Shown: positions 7,037 to 14,771, counted from the stretch's first letter. The stretch: DNA of 19,483 bases from CAZEHS01 sp964511875 (GCA_964511875.1 CAZEHS010000062.1:1-19483), one strand, 5' to 3'. Numbers and translations are program-made. Notes: a model not told the origin generated them from the sequence alone.

Positions 7037-8758
7037 ATGGATTACAATGATCAATACCAACGATGGCGCAGTGATGAGAATCTGGATCCTGAAATGAAAC
7101 AGGAACTGAATGAGATTGCTGATGATGAAATGAAAATCCGGGAACGGTTCGGCCGGTTACTGACATTCGGGACAGGCGGTATCCGTGGCGAAATGGGTGC
7201 CGGCACCGCACGGATCAATATTTACCAGGTTCGGAAAGCGACCATGGGCCTGGCCCGGCATCTTATAGAGAATAGGGGAGCCCATGACGTTGCTGTTGCG
7301 ATCGCTCATGATACTCGAAAAAACTCCGCCCGATTTGCCCGTGAAACTGCCGCAGTGCTCGCCTTTACGGGTATAAAGTCCTGGCTTTTTCCACAACCGG
7401 TGCCGACACCACTGCTTTCTTTTGCCGTCAGGGAACTGAAGGCATCTGCGGGTGTGGTGATCACAGCCAGTCATAATCCGCCTGTGGATAATGGCTATAA
7501 AGTGTATGGTCCGGACGGCGGGCAGATCACCGACAGCTTTGCTCAAGCTGTCATGAAGCAGATCAGTCAGGTGCAGGATGAGCTGGCTGTGCCAATCATG
7601 GACCTGGCTGAGGCAGAGGCAAAGGGTCTGCTTCAGTGGGTGGGAAATGAGATTGAGGATAGGTATGTCAAAAGGGTGTGTGAAATAAGTTTCCGGCAGC
7701 AATGGTGGAAAAACAACCCGATGTCACTCAGGATTGTTTATACTCCTCTCCATGGAACCGGAGCCCGATATGTTCCATGGGTATTGCAACAGAGCGGTAT
7801 CACGAATCTTTTCCCGGTACCGGAGCAAATGGTGCAGGATGCTTCCTGTCCGACAGTAAGTTATCCCAACCCTGAAGATTGGGCTGTGTATCAGATGGCC
7901 ATCGATCTGGGGCATCGTGAGAGTGCCGACCTCCTGATGGCAACGGATCTTGACGCAGACCGTTTGGGTGCGGCTGTCCGCAACGAGTCAGGCGGCTATA
8001 CCCCTCTGACGGGGAATCAATTGGGTTGCCTGATGCTGGAATATATCCTGTCCCAATACAAAAAAAGCCAGACCCTGCCTGCTAACGGACTAGTGGTACA
8101 GACAGTGGTGACCACACCGATGGGCAAAGCCATTGCATCCGGTTTCGGCATGGAGGTAGTAGAAACACTGACCGGGTTCAAATATATCGGGGAAACGATT
8201 AAAGAACGGGTCGATAGTCATCTCAACAGGTTTTTGTTCGGTTATGAGGAGAGCTATGGATTTCTGGCAGGAGATTTTGTACGGGACAAAGATGCCATGC
8301 AGGCTGCTCTGCTAACGGTAGAAATAGCCACATATTATCAGGTGCAGGGGAAGACGCTCCTTCAGGCTCTGGATGATCTGTATGCGGAATATGGCTATTT
8401 CCAGGAGGAACTGATCAATATCGATCTGAAAGCCGGCGCGAAGGATCGGATTGGTGAAATCATGGAACAGTTCCGATTGCATCACTGGGATGATTTTGCC
8501 GGAAGCAGGGTGGTTCATGTTTATGATTTCATGACCCAGACACAGACTGATCCAATAACCGGGAAGACAATTCCCATTCATCTGCCGTCCAGCAATTCCA
8601 TAAAAATCGTCCTGGAAGATGAAGCGTGGTTCTGCATACGGCCATCAGGAACTGAACCGAAAATGAAGATATATGCAGGGGTTAAAGGAATAAGTCAGGA
8701 TGATGCAGATCAGAGATTGAAAGCCATGATAGCAGAAATAAGAACCCTTATAGCGTAG
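7037..8758 (+). CDS. Phosphomannomutase / phosphoglucomutase (alpha-D-phosphohexomutase)
   Basis: This 573-residue member of the alpha-D-phosphohexomutase family interconverts hexose-6- and hexose-1-phosphates. All four signatures are visible: the phospho-serine loop TASHNPP with S145, the metal-binding DLDADR with D304, D306 and D308, the sugar-binding GYEESYG, and the phosphate-binding RPSGTEPK near the C-terminus. The length and the N-terminal RFGRLLTFGTGGIRG place it with the Firmicutes PgcA/ManB-like group, which accepts glucose and mannose phosphates. The start follows GGAGGT (7021-7026). Its place after the isomerase and guanylyltransferase genes completes the route from fructose-6-phosphate to GDP-mannose, so I infer that mannose-6-phosphate is its main substrate here. 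Confidence 0.92.
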   Translation: MDYNDQYQRWRSDENLDPEMKQELNEIADDEMKIRERFGRLLTFGTGGIRGEMGAGTARINIYQVRKATMGLARHLIENRGAHDVAVAIAHDTRKNSARFARETAAVLAFTGIKSWLFPQPVPTPLLSFAVRELKASAGVVITASHNPPVDNGYKVYGPDGGQITDSFAQAVMKQISQVQDELAVPIMDLAEAEAKGLLQWVGNEIEDRYVKRVCEISFRQQWWKNNPMSLRIVYTPLHGTGARYVPWVLQQSGITNLFPVPEQMVQDASCPTVSYPNPEDWAVYQMAIDLGHRESADLLMATDLDADRLGAAVRNESGGYTPLTGNQLGCLMLEYILSQYKKSQTLPANGLVVQTVVTTPMGKAIASGFGMEVVETLTGFKYIGETIKERVDSHLNRFLFGYEESYGFLAGDFVRDKDAMQAALLTVEIATYYQVQGKTLLQALDDLYAEYGYFQEELINIDLKAGAKDRIGEIMEQFRLHHWDDFAGSRVVHVYDFMTQTQTDPITGKTIPIHLPSSNSIKIVLEDEAWFCIRPSGTEPKMKIYAGVKGISQDDADQRLKAMIAEIRTLIA

Positions 8759-8791
8759 TGCTACCGACCAATTGAAGGTAAGGTGATTGAA

Positions 8792-11700
8792 ATGACCGAT
8801 CAGGAATCACGCTATCAAGAATCCATAGCAGCTGCGCTAAAGAAAATATCCAAGCTGGGACATGTCGACCTGGTGGTAGGCATCCCGTTTCTTTCAGGCA
8901 AGCATGACCCTCAAGCGGTCATTTCCATCCTGGAAGCTGGATTGGATACGTTTTATCCGGAACTGAAAAGTCTGTTCATTTGCCTGATCAATCCATCTCA
9001 ATCAACAGCAAAATTCCTGGGATCCTATCAGTCCAGCCGCAAAGATCGGATTCTAATCACCAAGATGGATAAATCCTTATCCGGGCACGGGTGGGCGACC
9101 CGGGGACTCATGGACATAGCCCGCAAGCTTTCCGCCGATCTGCTGATCATAGAACCTAACCTCCTGAAGGGTAAAGATTCCGATTTGTCTGAGGGGCTCA
9201 CGCCCGACTGGGTAAAACTGATGTACCAGCCTATCCGTGATGAGGCTGCACAATTTATTCTTCCCCGCTTCAAAATGTCCCACCTTGCCAACCGTATCGG
9301 GTCCCATTTCATCTTTCCTTTGCTGGCTTCTCTTTTTAATATGGAATTAAGAGGGTGTCTTGATGCCGGAATGGCAATTTCCCGACAGTTGCTCTCAGAA
9401 CTGACAGATGAACTTTCCTACAGCTCTGAAGAGATCTATGATTACGGATTGAATTACTGGTTAATTGCAAGGGTTATGGAAATGAAAGCAACGACTGCCG
9501 AGGTCTATCTGGGTGTCAAACCGAAGGCGTCACTTCCTGTAGGTTTGGATTATCTGTTCAGCCAGGCTGCCCATGTGTTATTCCGATTCATTGAAACAAG
9601 CCAGACTGTTTGGATCGGTACGCCCCAAGCGGTGCAGTCCGCTCTGATCATCGGCCATCGGGATGACCAGTTTGTTGAAGGCCTTGTAATTGATGTGCGC
9701 CCCCATATGTCTCAATTCCGAAGAGGGTACAACCGATATTATGAAGCCGTTTGGTCGCGAATATTCTCGGAAGATATCGCCAATCAACTGACACGAATGG
9801 TCAAAACTGCGGCTGCCGGACAGGAGGCGTTTTCTTTCCCGGCTGAGCTCTGGACGCAGGTGGTCTATGAAACCATTATCGCATATCATTTTGTGCCTTT
9901 GATGGATAAGGAAGATCTGATCAATAGTTTGGCAGCGCTGTTTGAGGGCAGACTAGCCGGATACTTCCTGGAAATCGAGGATAAATCCTCCTCGAGCCCG
10001 ATTCAGAAGCAGATAGGTTTTTCAGCAAATCCACTTAATGTTCGGGCAAATCTGGAAGCACAGGTGGATGCGTTCATCAGCCGAAAATATGCGTTCCAGG
10101 AAAAGTGGCTGCATCATAAAGAACAGCTCCAACCCTTCCTGCCGGAAATTTCATATTGGGAATACATCCCAGGCGTCCCCATCATTCTCCCTCATGTGGT
10201 GAAATCGCATTCTGGCCGTAGTGCGCATGTTTATGGGATATACGAAAAACTCCTGAAAGAGTATGCAGTCGATTTTAAACAGTTCATCCATGAAAACCTG
10301 CATCTCAGTACGGAGGACGGATACGAAAAAGTCAGCCAGGGAATAAGGGATTTGGTCATCCAAATGGAAGAAGATCTGGATAAGATATTATTTCCCGAGA
10401 ATCTCCATAGTCCGAGCGGAATGAAAAGTGTCGTCGAAAAAATATTCAATCTATATCCTTCTCCACAAAGCATGTCCCTAAAAGAAGAGATTGCGATGCG
10501 GTTGCTGCAGGTGAACCCTCCACGAAATCTGATCACAAGCTGGGGATATCATGATACAGAGGAACTCTTGCAACACCACAATGCACTGGATGTCCTGGCG
10601 CTTGCCCCTTGGTCGGAAACAGACAAATACAGGGTCTGGAACATCGAGTGGTTACGGGAGAATCTGAAACCGGAAGATTTTGAAATGTCACCGATTTTGC
10701 CAGTAGTCGTTGATTTCACAGAATTTCCAGCTCTGTCGGGAATGCCGGAGGCATCCAGTCTTGATCATTTGTCAAGTCGGGTTGTAATCAGCAATCTGCG
10801 GGAAGGAAGCGGAGGCGATTTCTCCAAAATCCGCGTATTGACCACCACTCTGAAACGGATTACTGAAGCAGAACAATATGGCGCAATGTGGGAAACCTTC
10901 ATCCACGGCTGCGGAAGTGAAGATTTTGCTGATTGCGTAATGAACTCGATCGGTGGTCATTGGGGCATGGGGATGTTCTCTGCTCACAGTGTTTTTGAAA
11001 ACACGCAGCAGATAATTCTAAGGAATAAACTTATCGATATCGCCCGGCAGGACTGGGGATCATCAAATCCCTCTGTGGATAAAGCAAAAGCACATATGAT
11101 CCGCATGGCTAACGCGTATCATCTCGGACTGACCCTGCCGGAAGGCATTTTTGTCACCTGCTGCATCTGGAGCTGGGCAAGTTACAGCTTCAAGGGAGGC
11201 AAGGGAATTCCAACTCCTCTGTCCCTGATGGTGGAAAGGCGCTGGTTCAGCACCGAATTGTTCAGTCGGCTCTATGAGCTGGTTAAAGGGGGAAGGGAAG
11301 AGATCCTTCCAAACATCATTGATCTGATGGGTCAGAATAAGGAAAATGAAGATCTGGCTGTTCGCTACCTGGGCGCCACCGCGTTGGGCAGCAAATTGCT
11401 CATCGACCAGAAAATCGATAGGAAGTCCCCCCTTGCCGGAAAAATGGTTAGGTCCCCTTATAACCCAATCCTGGCTCCCTTGTCGGATCACAGCTGGGAA
11501 AACAAATATGTACTCAATTGCGGTGCCATTCGAGTTCAAGGGGCTGTATATATCTTTTACAGGGCCGTCGGTGATGACGGCATATCCCGTATCGGCCTGG
11601 CCATAAGCAATAACGGTCTTCAGGTGAACGAACGGTTTTCGGAACCTGTGTTCAGTCCTGCCAATGACAGTGAGAAAATGGGTTGTGAAGATCCCAGGAT

Positions 11701-12388
11701 GATTGCCATGGAAGGGCGTATCTATATGCTTTACACCGCCTACGACGGCATCACTCCCCAGATTGCCCTGGCTTCCATATCGGAAAAAGACATGGCCGCC
11801 CACAATTGGACGGGATGGCAACGGCATGGCCTGCTATTCCCCGGTTTTCCCAATAAAGACGCAATCCTTTTCCCGGAAAGATATAACGGCAAGCTGGTAC
11901 TCTATCACCGAATCGCACCGAGTATCTGGATTACCTATGCTGATACCTTCCAGACCCCCTGGCCTCGGGAAGGACACAAAATCATCCTGGGAACCCGATC
12001 AGGGATGATCTGGGATGCTGTTAAAATCGGAGCAGGTGCTCAGCCTTTAAAAACACGATTCGGATGGCTTCTCATCTACCACGGTGTTGACTATACATTC
12101 TGTTACCGGCTCGGTGTGCTCCTCACTTCTCTGAAAGATCCATCCAGGCTCCTGTACCGCTCGCCCAATCCGATCCTGGAACCGGAGGCCTCTTATGAAG
12201 TGGGCCTATCAGGGAAAAGTTGGGTTCCCAATGTGGTTTTTACTTGCGGGGCTGTATCCGCAGAAGATAAGGAAATCCTGGACGAGGAGGACGAAATCCT
12301 TGTTTATTATGGAGGAGCCGACACTGTCATTGGCGTAGCCTCTGCAAAAGTAAAGGACCTGATTCCAGAACAATATCGGCGGCTCTGA
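8792..12388 (+). CDS. Giant fusion: degenerate GT-A-like domain, unknown middle, GH130 mannoside phosphorylase domain
   Basis: A 1198-residue protein without signal peptide or membrane span. Residues ~15-290 resemble GT-A transferases of the glucosyl/mannosylglycerate synthase type: LVVGIP, AGLDTFYPELKS, LTPDWVKLMYQPI and the late LGVKPKASLP occur in the expected order. The position of the metal-binding DXD, however, reads EPN (121-123), so transferase activity is doubtful. Residues ~300-880 match no family I recognise. Residues ~885-1198 are a GH130 domain with GCEDPR (964-969; D967 is the likely general acid), KDAILFP, the YHGVDYTF segment and a final LVYYGGADT. GH130 enzymes phosphorolyse or hydrolyse beta-mannosides, typically yielding mannose-1-phosphate. 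The start ATG follows AAGGTGA; a GTG three codons earlier overlaps that site. It closes the mannose operon and may recycle the polymer made by the upstream transferases. Confidence 0.82.
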   Translation: MTDQESRYQESIAAALKKISKLGHVDLVVGIPFLSGKHDPQAVISILEAGLDTFYPELKSLFICLINPSQSTAKFLGSYQSSRKDRILITKMDKSLSGHGWATRGLMDIARKLSADLLIIEPNLLKGKDSDLSEGLTPDWVKLMYQPIRDEAAQFILPRFKMSHLANRIGSHFIFPLLASLFNMELRGCLDAGMAISRQLLSELTDELSYSSEEIYDYGLNYWLIARVMEMKATTAEVYLGVKPKASLPVGLDYLFSQAAHVLFRFIETSQTVWIGTPQAVQSALIIGHRDDQFVEGLVIDVRPHMSQFRRGYNRYYEAVWSRIFSEDIANQLTRMVKTAAAGQEAFSFPAELWTQVVYETIIAYHFVPLMDKEDLINSLAALFEGRLAGYFLEIEDKSSSSPIQKQIGFSANPLNVRANLEAQVDAFISRKYAFQEKWLHHKEQLQPFLPEISYWEYIPGVPIILPHVVKSHSGRSAHVYGIYEKLLKEYAVDFKQFIHENLHLSTEDGYEKVSQGIRDLVIQMEEDLDKILFPENLHSPSGMKSVVEKIFNLYPSPQSMSLKEEIAMRLLQVNPPRNLITSWGYHDTEELLQHHNALDVLALAPWSETDKYRVWNIEWLRENLKPEDFEMSPILPVVVDFTEFPALSGMPEASSLDHLSSRVVISNLREGSGGDFSKIRVLTTTLKRITEAEQYGAMWETFIHGCGSEDFADCVMNSIGGHWGMGMFSAHSVFENTQQIILRNKLIDIARQDWGSSNPSVDKAKAHMIRMANAYHLGLTLPEGIFVTCCIWSWASYSFKGGKGIPTPLSLMVERRWFSTELFSRLYELVKGGREEILPNIIDLMGQNKENEDLAVRYLGATALGSKLLIDQKIDRKSPLAGKMVRSPYNPILAPLSDHSWENKYVLNCGAIRVQGAVYIFYRAVGDDGISRIGLAISNNGLQVNERFSEPVFSPANDSEKMGCEDPRMIAMEGRIYMLYTAYDGITPQIALASISEKDMAAHNWTGWQRHGLLFPGFPNKDAILFPERYNGKLVLYHRIAPSIWITYADTFQTPWPREGHKIILGTRSGMIWDAVKIGAGAQPLKTRFGWLLIYHGVDYTFCYRLGVLLTSLKDPSRLLYRSPNPILEPEASYEVGLSGKSWVPNVVFTCGAVSAEDKEILDEEDEILVYYGGADTVIGVASAKVKDLIPEQYRRL

Positions 12389-12420
12389 TCGTATAAACAC
12401 AAGCGATGATACTCAACTAT

Positions 12421-12452
12421 GTGATATATCAAAAATAATGGGTATATATAAT
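12421..12452 (+). promoter_or_regulatory. Candidate promoter region of the csbD-like gene
   Basis: GGGTAT (12440-12445) is preceded at 13 bases by GTGATA (12421-12426), a weak sigma-B-like pair (three of six for the -35). A TATAAT at 12447-12452 could be a sigma-A -10 but has no good -35. Read-through from the mannose operon is also possible, since I see no terminator between 12389 and 12490. Confidence 0.3.
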
Positions 12453-12490
12453 TGAGGTTAAAGAATACTAAAGCGCGAGGAGGAAAGAAC

Positions 12491-12694
12491 ATGAATGAAG
12501 ATATCTTAAAAGGAAAATGGAGCGAGATGACAGGCGAGGTCAAAAAGCAGTGGGGTAAACTCACAGATGATGATCTCATGGTGATTGCCGGAGAAAAAGA
12601 AAAACTGGTAGGGATTCTACAGGCAAAATATGGGTATGAAAAGGATAAGGCTGAAGAAGAATTCAAGTCGTTCATTGACAGACATAATAAATAG
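12491..12694 (+). CDS. CsbD-family small stress protein
   Basis: A 67-residue, highly charged helical protein of the CsbD family, whose Bacillus member belongs to the sigma-B general stress regulon; its biochemical role is unknown. The family hallmarks are the start LKGKWSEMTGEVKKQWGKLTDDDL and the later GKEKLVG-like stretch, here AGEKEKLVGILQAKYGY. The ATG at 12491 follows GAGGAGGAAAG (12477-12487); an upstream in-frame TTG at 12452 lies in the promoter-like region and is rejected. It stands 102 bases after the mannose operon in the same direction, which may mean shared stress control. Confidence 0.88.
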   Translation: MNEDILKGKWSEMTGEVKKQWGKLTDDDLMVIAGEKEKLVGILQAKYGYEKDKAEEEFKSFIDRHNK

Positions 12695-12712
12695 TTGAAT
12701 GGATGAAACAAC

Positions 12713-12767
12713 CAAAGCGAGAGAGTGGTTGACATAATGAATATATGTCAACCACTCTCTCGCTTTG
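12713..12767. terminator. Perfect 24-bp inverted repeat, terminator-like, between convergent csbD and lexA
   Basis: Bases 12713-12736 are the exact reverse complement of 12744-12767, around a seven-base loop. The arms begin CAAAGCGAGAG and end CTCTCGCTTTG. The hairpin lies between two convergent gene ends (12694 and 12803), as expected for a bidirectional terminator. A true T run is missing on both sides, and the stem is unusually long and perfect, so another role is possible. Confidence 0.65.
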
Positions 12768-12802
12768 CGTATAAGTCCATTGATCACTTACATGATTCGA
12801 CT

Positions 12803-13429
12803 CTAGATTTTTCGGAAAACACCCTTAACGATACCCAGCACTTCCACGTGGTTGGCGTAAATGGGGGACAGACTGGGATTTTCAGGCTGGAGACGGATGC
12901 GGTTGTCTTCACGATAATAGGTTTTGACGGTAGCTGAATCATCCAGCATGGCAACCACATAATCACCGTTCCGTGCGTCCGGCTGCTGTCTTACAAGTAC
13001 ATAGTCCCGGTCGAAGATACCTGCGTCAATCATGGAGTCGCCCTTGACGCGGAGCATGAAATACTTGCCGGCATCAATGAATTCGATGGGAACCGGAAAA
13101 GTATCCTCGTAGTTCTCAACTGCCAGAATGGGTTCGCCGGCGGTCACTTTGCCGATGATCGGAATCTGAGCAATCTCTTTTTGAGGGAAAGGGATCAGAT
13201 TGTCCTGATCGGAGCCTTCCAGGACACCAATAGCTCTGGGCTTTGTCTGATCCCGTCGGATGTATCCTTTTTTCTCAAGTCTCTGGAGGTGACCATGTAC
13301 GGTTGAAGTTGATTTCAAGCCTACAGCCTCACAGATTTCCCTTACGGAGGGGGGATATCCCTTTTGTGATACGTGGACCTCTATATATTCAAGTATGTCT
13401 CTTTGTTTGGATGTCAGTTCATTACTCAT
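12803..13429 (-). CDS. lexA: SOS repressor LexA
   Basis: LexA represses DNA-damage genes and cleaves itself when RecA filaments form. The 208-residue product has the N-terminal winged helix (TSKQRDILEYIE, YPPSVREIC, STSTVHGHLQRLEKKGYI) and the C-terminal peptidase domain. The cleavage bond is A97-G98 in VTAGEP; the catalytic pair is S132 in GDSMI and K169 in ATVKTYY. The start follows GGTGAGGTG on the minus strand. The gene is divergent from yneA, the standard Firmicutes arrangement, and its promoter overlaps a LexA operator, which implies autoregulation. Every catalytic residue is present, so the protein should be functional. Confidence 0.97.
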   Translation of the reverse strand: MSNELTSKQRDILEYIEVHVSQKGYPPSVREICEAVGLKSTSTVHGHLQRLEKKGYIRRDQTKPRAIGVLEGSDQDNLIPFPQKEIAQIPIIGKVTAGEPILAVENYEDTFPVPIEFIDAGKYFMLRVKGDSMIDAGIFDRDYVLVRQQPDARNGDYVVAMLDDSATVKTYYREDNRIRLQPENPSLSPIYANHVEVLGIVKGVFRKI

Positions 13430-13458
13430 GCTTACACCTCACCCCTTTATTTGTCCCT

Positions 13459-13487
13459 ATTATAGCATGATTTTTTTAAGGTATCAA
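13459..13487 (-). promoter_or_regulatory. lexA promoter
   Basis: Read leftward: TTGATA (13482-13487), 17-base spacer, TATAAT (13459-13464), with an extended -10 TG at 13466-13467. It lies 30 bases before the lexA start and its -35 overlaps a LexA operator. Confidence 0.85.
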
Positions 13488-13498
13488 ACATTAGTTCG
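13485..13498. promoter_or_regulatory. LexA operator 1 (lexA)
   Basis: Read leftward the site is CGAACTAATGTTTG, which agrees with the Gram-positive consensus CGAACRNRYGTTYC at all but two positions. It overlaps the -35 of the lexA promoter, so bound LexA should block its own transcription. Confidence 0.8.
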
Positions 13499-13509
13499 CT
13501 ATTTAGGGC

Positions 13510-13538
13510 TTGATTTAGAACGTGTGTTCGTGTATAAT
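13510..13538 (+). promoter_or_regulatory. yneA promoter
   Basis: TTGATT (13510-13515) and TATAAT (13533-13538) are 17 bases apart. One LexA operator fills the spacer and a second starts nine bases after the -10, so the promoter should be tightly off until DNA damage. Confidence 0.85.
13517..13530. promoter_or_regulatory. LexA operator 2 (yneA, spacer)
   Basis: AGAACGTGTGTTCG; on the other strand CGAACACACGTTCT, a match to CGAACRNRYGTTYC except the last base. It lies between the -35 and -10 boxes of yneA. Confidence 0.88.
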
Positions 13539-13546
13539 CATTTTAT

Positions 13547-13560
13547 CGAACATACGTTCT
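13547..13560. promoter_or_regulatory. LexA operator 3 (yneA, start region)
   Basis: CGAACATACGTTCT matches the consensus except the last base. It lies over the expected transcription start and abuts the ribosome binding site at 13561. Its centre is 30 bases from that of operator 2, about three helical turns. Confidence 0.9.
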
Positions 13561-13571
13561 GGAGGTGCTCT

Positions 13572-13910
13572 ATGAAACGCAAATTGAGGATAGCGAACGG
13601 CAGGAGATTCATCACCGTCATCAGTGCCCTGATCTTCATTCTGGGAGTTCTTTTATCTAGTGCGACCCTGATGATGGTCGCCTCTGCGGAAGCCCCTGTT
13701 TTATGGACAGAAGTCGTTGTGGAAGAGGGTGATACCCTGTGGGCTATCGCCAAAGCCATCAGCGATGAGTCCGAAGATATCCGTCTGAAGGTCCATACGA
13801 TCATGGATGAAAATAAGCTTACCAGCGCTACTATCCATGCTGGTGATACCCTGAGAGTTCCATCCTATGAATCCTATCCTCAGGATGCGCTTCAGGCTGC
13901 AACCTATTAG
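13572..13910 (+). CDS. yneA: YneA-like SOS cell-division inhibitor with LysM domain
   Basis: A 112-residue protein with a basic N-terminus (MKRKLRIANGRR), one hydrophobic segment at ~13-38, and an extracellular LysM domain at ~47-97 (VVVEEGDTLWAIAK ... HAGDTLRVP). This is the layout of Bacillus YneA, a short-lived membrane protein that delays septation after DNA damage; the LysM part binds peptidoglycan. The ATG at 13572 follows GGAGGT (13561-13566); the reading frame is open further upstream but runs through the promoter and operators. Divergence from lexA and the two operators in its promoter strongly support an SOS role. A terminator follows directly, so it is probably monocistronic. Other LysM proteins exist, but none fits this context as well. 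Confidence 0.88.
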   Translation: MKRKLRIANGRRFITVISALIFILGVLLSSATLMMVASAEAPVLWTEVVVEEGDTLWAIAKAISDESEDIRLKVHTIMDENKLTSATIHAGDTLRVPSYESYPQDALQAATY

Positions 13911-13922
13911 ATCTGATCACTG

Positions 13923-13959
13923 AAAAAACCGTACAGGCAACCGCCTTAGCGGTTTTTTT
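13923..13959 (+). terminator. Rho-independent terminator after yneA
   Basis: AAAAAACCG (13923-13931) can pair with CGGTTTTTT (13950-13958); alternatively a compact hairpin AACCGC / GCGGTT (13939-13954, loop CTTA) precedes the same run of seven T. The two foldings exclude each other. Either would end the yneA message 13 or more bases after its stop. Confidence 0.85.
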
Positions 13960-14036
13960 GCTATACTGATACTGGAACAACCTGATACATTATGGGTTAA
14001 CTACAATAATTAAGTCCTTCTTAAGGAGATGAATTC

Positions 14037-14771
14037 TTGATTATCCAACTGAAAGATGTCCATAAACACTTTGTTCTCGGCAAGAATGAGATCAAGGCCG
14101 TCAATGGAGTTACTCTGGAGCTGAATGAGGGCGAGGTCAATTGTTTTTTAGGGACATCAGGGTCAGGAAAATCCACCATGCTGAATCTGATGGCAGGTTT
14201 TGAAAAACCGACATCCGGCAGTGTCATTGCGGCCGGTATCCCGTTGGAAACCCTTGATGAACACGGCTTGGCGGTTTTCAGGCAAAAATACATCGGATTT
14301 GTATTCCAATCCTATAATCTCATTGAATCACTGACAGCCCTGGATAATGTGACATTGCCCCTTACATTCCGCGGCGTAGGCAAAAAAGAGCGTATCGCTG
14401 CAGCCCGGGAAATGCTGAAGCTTGTAGGCATCGAGGAATATGCCGATCATAAGCCTTCGCAGATGAGCGGCGGCCAGCAGCAGCGGGTAGGCATCGCAAG
14501 GGCGCTGGTATGCAACCCTAAGATACTTTTTGCGGACGAACCCACAGGCAACCTGGATACCCATACCCGTGAAGAGGTAATCGAACTGATGATATCCGTG
14601 GCCAGAAAACAGGGTCAGACGATGATCATCGTAACCCACGAACCTGAAATAGCAAGATACGCTGACCGGATCCTTCATATGAAGGACGGTACGGTTGATC
14701 AGGATATCCTCAACACGCCATTTCTTGAAATGAAAACGGAGGATTTTGACGATGCGCAATTATTGGACTAG
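14037..14771 (+). CDS. ABC transporter ATP-binding protein, MacB/LolD type
   Basis: This 244-residue ATPase powers the exporter-type system encoded by the next two genes. It has Walker A GTSGSGKS (39-46), Q-loop FVFQSYNL with Q91, signature MSGGQQQR (143-150), Walker B ILFADEPTGNLD (163-174) and the switch histidine in IIVTHE (H201). The sequence fits the MacB/LolD/FtsE class, whose members work with FtsX-like permeases in moving or pulling on substrates outside the membrane. The start is a TTG at 14037 preceded by AAGGAGAT (14023-14030). Its last 20 bases overlap the next gene, which implies translational coupling. No convincing promoter is seen between the yneA terminator and this start, though TACAAT at 14002-14007 could be a -10. 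Confidence 0.92.
   Translation: MIIQLKDVHKHFVLGKNEIKAVNGVTLELNEGEVNCFLGTSGSGKSTMLNLMAGFEKPTSGSVIAAGIPLETLDEHGLAVFRQKYIGFVFQSYNLIESLTALDNVTLPLTFRGVGKKERIAAAREMLKLVGIEEYADHKPSQMSGGQQQRVGIARALVCNPKILFADEPTGNLDTHTREEVIELMISVARKQGQTMIIVTHEPEIARYADRILHMKDGTVDQDILNTPFLEMKTEDFDDAQLLD

Noticed and set aside
7157..7702. 181-codon leftward open frame inside the phosphohexomutase gene
   Set aside because: It is antisense to the catalytic serine region; the cysteine- and histidine-rich translation is what antisense of this coding sequence gives.
11063..11827. 254-codon leftward open frame inside the GH130 fusion gene
   Set aside because: It lies opposite the conserved GH130 coding region, has no ribosome binding site at its start, and its translation shows no recognisable motif or domain.
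12307..12735. 142-codon leftward open frame covering the csbD-like gene
   Set aside because: It runs through csbD antisense and half of the 24-bp hairpin; phenylalanine- and serine-rich content looks like antisense of lysine/glutamate-rich coding DNA.
13395..13571. Upstream extension of the yneA frame
   Set aside because: It would cross the lexA start, both promoters and three LexA operators; the ATG at 13572 has a strong ribosome binding site and gives the expected YneA length.
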